14,836 nucleotides of DNA from Desulfobacteraceae bacterium (lineage in GTDB: Bacteria > Desulfobacterota > Desulfobacteria > Desulfobacterales > JAABRJ01): assembly GCA_011390985.1 (NCBI GenBank), contig JAABRJ010000471.1, positions 1 to 14,836 of the forward strand. The letters are read 5' to 3'. Each line of letters begins with the position of its first letter. Within the stretch, counting starts at the first letter, position 1. Under the pieces are notes generated by a model, which was not told the origin of the DNA, ran no database searches, and saw only the letters and a program-made list of their open reading frames with translations. Below are positions 13,829 through 14,836 of this stretch, in pieces. The position numbers were made by a program, and so were the translations under genes.

Positions 13829-14116
13829 TCAGGCGTAGTCATAAACCTGGTATTCACCCGGTTTTCCCGTCAGCGCGTCCATCTGTTTTTGGACAGCGAT
13901 GCGCTCGGGGTTGCCGAACCAGTTCTGCCAGTCCTGAAGGGAAAGCCAGGTGCTGATGACCAGATATTCCCGCGGGTTTTCAATACTCCGCAGGGTTTCA
14001 CCGGAAATATAACCGGCCTGGTTGGTTGCCAGGGTTCGCATCTTTTTGATAAGCGGCAACAGCTCCCGAATTTTATCCGCCGGCAAGTGTCGTTTGATCA
14101 GAATCTTGATCGCCAT
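13829..14116 (-). CDS. ABM-domain (antibiotic biosynthesis monooxygenase-like) protein
   Basis: This 95-aa protein has the dimeric ferredoxin-like ABM fold. The family includes small monooxygenases and haem-degrading enzymes, but many members have no known substrate. Telling features are an N-terminal strand MAIKILIKR, a helix LLPLIKKMR, GYISGETL (36-43), NPREYLVISTW (48-58) and LQDWQNWF (61-68). These follow the family's usual alternation of strand and helix. There is no obvious Asn/Trp/His trio that would assign it to the haem-degrading IsdG group. The start at 14116 was preferred to the in-frame ATG seven codons earlier because it has an AAAGGGGGT ribosome-binding site directly upstream. 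It is probably expressed from the promoter at 14275-14304 with a leader of about 150 nt. Confidence 0.85.
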   Translation of the reverse strand: MAIKILIKRHLPADKIRELLPLIKKMRTLATNQAGYISGETLRSIENPREYLVISTWLSLQDWQNWFGNPERIAVQKQMDALTGKPGEYQVYDYA

Positions 14117-14274
14117 CGGACCCCCTTTCGTGTGCAATGGTCTGGACCTTCACCGCCGCCCCCCGAAAACGTCCGAGCGTGGTATCAGCTGAAAGCCTCG
14201 CAGCCGCCGGCTTGCGCCGAAAACGGAATCACTCAAGGGAAAGAAACTCGGCTGATCCCAATTGTCTAATTTTA

Positions 14275-14304
14275 ACTATAAGAAAGAGATGACCCAGGTG
14301 TCAA
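14275..14304 (-). promoter_or_regulatory. Strong sigma-70-like promoter for the ABM gene
   Basis: On the minus strand a consensus TTGACA (14299-14304) is followed by an 18-nt spacer and TATAGT (14275-14280). This is the best housekeeping promoter match in the window. Confidence 0.7.
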
Positions 14305-14367
14305 GGGAAAAGCCGAGGCCGCAGACTGCTGCCAAGGGGTGGGGGCCACCGGTGCGCCAGATTTGTT

Positions 14368-14397
14368 TTGTCAAAATCGCTGCATTTAATGTATAAG
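14368..14397 (+). promoter_or_regulatory. Sigma-70-like promoter for the lipoprotein gene
   Basis: TTGTCA (14368-14373), an 18-nt spacer and TATAAG (14392-14397) each match the consensus hexamers at 5 of 6 positions. The predicted leader before the lipoprotein ATG is about 66 nt. Confidence 0.65.
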
Positions 14398-14469
14398 ACA
14401 GCCATTCGGGGCGGGCCTGCGCCCTTGCGGGATAATGGACAACGCTTCACGGTTGGAAGGTGACCCCCC

Positions 14470-14836
14470 ATGACACAGTTACGGCTTCTGGCCCTCCTGA
14501 GCGTCCTGTTGCTGCTGGCCGCCTGTGGGCCCAAGCAGATTCTAACTCCCGGAACGTTGGCGGAAGCTCCCGACCAGTCACTCCTGGAAGCGGCCCGCCG
14601 CAGCCAGGCCGCCGGAGAGGACCTGCAAGCGCTGGCCGCTTTTGATGCGCTGGTCACCCGGTACCCTGACAGCCGGCTGGTTCCCGAGGCGCTGCTGCAG
14701 GCCGGGGCCATCCGTTCGCGGCTGGGCGACACCCACCGCGCCCGGGAGACCTTCAACCGGCTGATGACCAACTATCCCGCAAGCCCCCCGGCGGAGGCGG
14801 CGTCTGTGGCTTTCCTGGAAACCTTTTACAGGGACG
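14470..14836 (+). CDS. Lipoprotein with TPR-like repeats, N-terminal part (runs off the right edge)
   Basis: The 122 visible residues begin with a lipoprotein signal peptide, MTQLRLLALLSVLLLLAAC, with lipobox LAAC and Cys19 as the lipidation site. The next residues are Gly-Pro, not Asp, so outer-membrane sorting is likely if the Lol rule applies. Two TPR-like helical pairs follow: LLEAARRSQAAGEDLQALAAF (about 38-58, keyed by QAAGEDLQAL) with VTRYPDS, and LGDTHRARETFNRLMTNYP (about 83-101). This layout fits either a penicillin-binding-protein activator of the LpoA type, with a periplasmic binding domain beyond the edge, or a BamD/YbgF-like TPR lipoprotein. The visible part cannot decide. AAGGTG precedes the ATG at a good distance, and a promoter lies at 14368-14397. 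Confidence 0.85.
   Translation, partial: MTQLRLLALLSVLLLLAACGPKQILTPGTLAEAPDQSLLEAARRSQAAGEDLQALAAFDALVTRYPDSRLVPEALLQAGAIRSRLGDTHRARETFNRLMTNYPASPPAEAASVAFLETFYRD

Larger units (their letters stand above)
14117..14469. promoter_or_regulatory. Divergent promoter region between the ABM gene and a lipoprotein gene
   Basis: This 353-bp gap has an AT-rich core (about 14256-14400) with one promoter in each direction. The ABM-side leader (14117-14268) is GC-rich and about 150 nt long without a recognised regulatory RNA. On the lipoprotein side, GGGCG/CGCCC arms near 14409-14424 can form a short hairpin in the leader. Confidence 0.6.

Overview
The window looks like chromosomal DNA of a GC-rich, flagellated member of the Desulfobacterota (formerly Deltaproteobacteria), probably near the Desulfobacterales. 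The reasons are the gene orders phoH-pgpH-ybeY-nnr-tsaE-lysC and cvpA-mazG-hisH-hisF, the sequence flavour of HisF, and a FlgM gene next to a FlgM-associated protein of the Desulfovibrio DVU0524 type. This placement rests on protein and gene-order recognition only. No rRNA or tRNA gene, CRISPR array, integrase, transposase or prophage gene was seen.

Left block, minus strand (1-6764). Six genes read right to left: phoH, pgpH (7TM-HD c-di-AMP phosphodiesterase family), ybeY, the bifunctional NAD(P)HX repair gene nnr, tsaE, and lysC, which runs off the left edge. They are tightly packed. pgpH and ybeY overlap by about 100 nt, and a possible terminator lies between tsaE and lysC. The theme is RNA and ribosome maturation (PhoH, YbeY, TsaE), a nucleotide second messenger (PgpH), metabolite repair (Nnr) and entry into the aspartate-family amino acids (LysC). 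A 340-bp divergent promoter region (6765-7104) separates this block from the next.

Middle block, plus strand (7105-10238). cvpA, mazG, hisH and hisF. HisH and HisF are the two subunits of imidazole glycerol phosphate synthase. A 302-bp gap between them holds a 123-bp, almost fully palindromic element (9318-9440) with inverted-repeat ends. It looks like a non-autonomous MITE- or REP-type insertion sitting directly upstream of the hisF ribosome-binding region.

Right block, mostly minus strand (10350-14116). A small flagellar regulatory group holds a DVU0524-type FlgM-associated gene, flgM, and an unnamed 149-aa protein. A well-formed sigma-28-like promoter and a perfect 20-bp AT palindrome lie upstream, and a strong terminator hairpin lies between flgM and the third gene. 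Further right are a long class II fructose-bisphosphate aldolase, an unrecognised 85-aa protein and an ABM-fold monooxygenase-like protein. The last one is expressed from one half of a divergent promoter pair. The other half drives a lipoprotein with TPR-like repeats that is cut by the right edge.

Most of the content is core housekeeping. The parts that deserve a second look are the palindromic element in the his pair, the flagellar mini-cluster with its promoter, palindrome and terminator, the long pgpH-ybeY overlap, and the small orphan protein.
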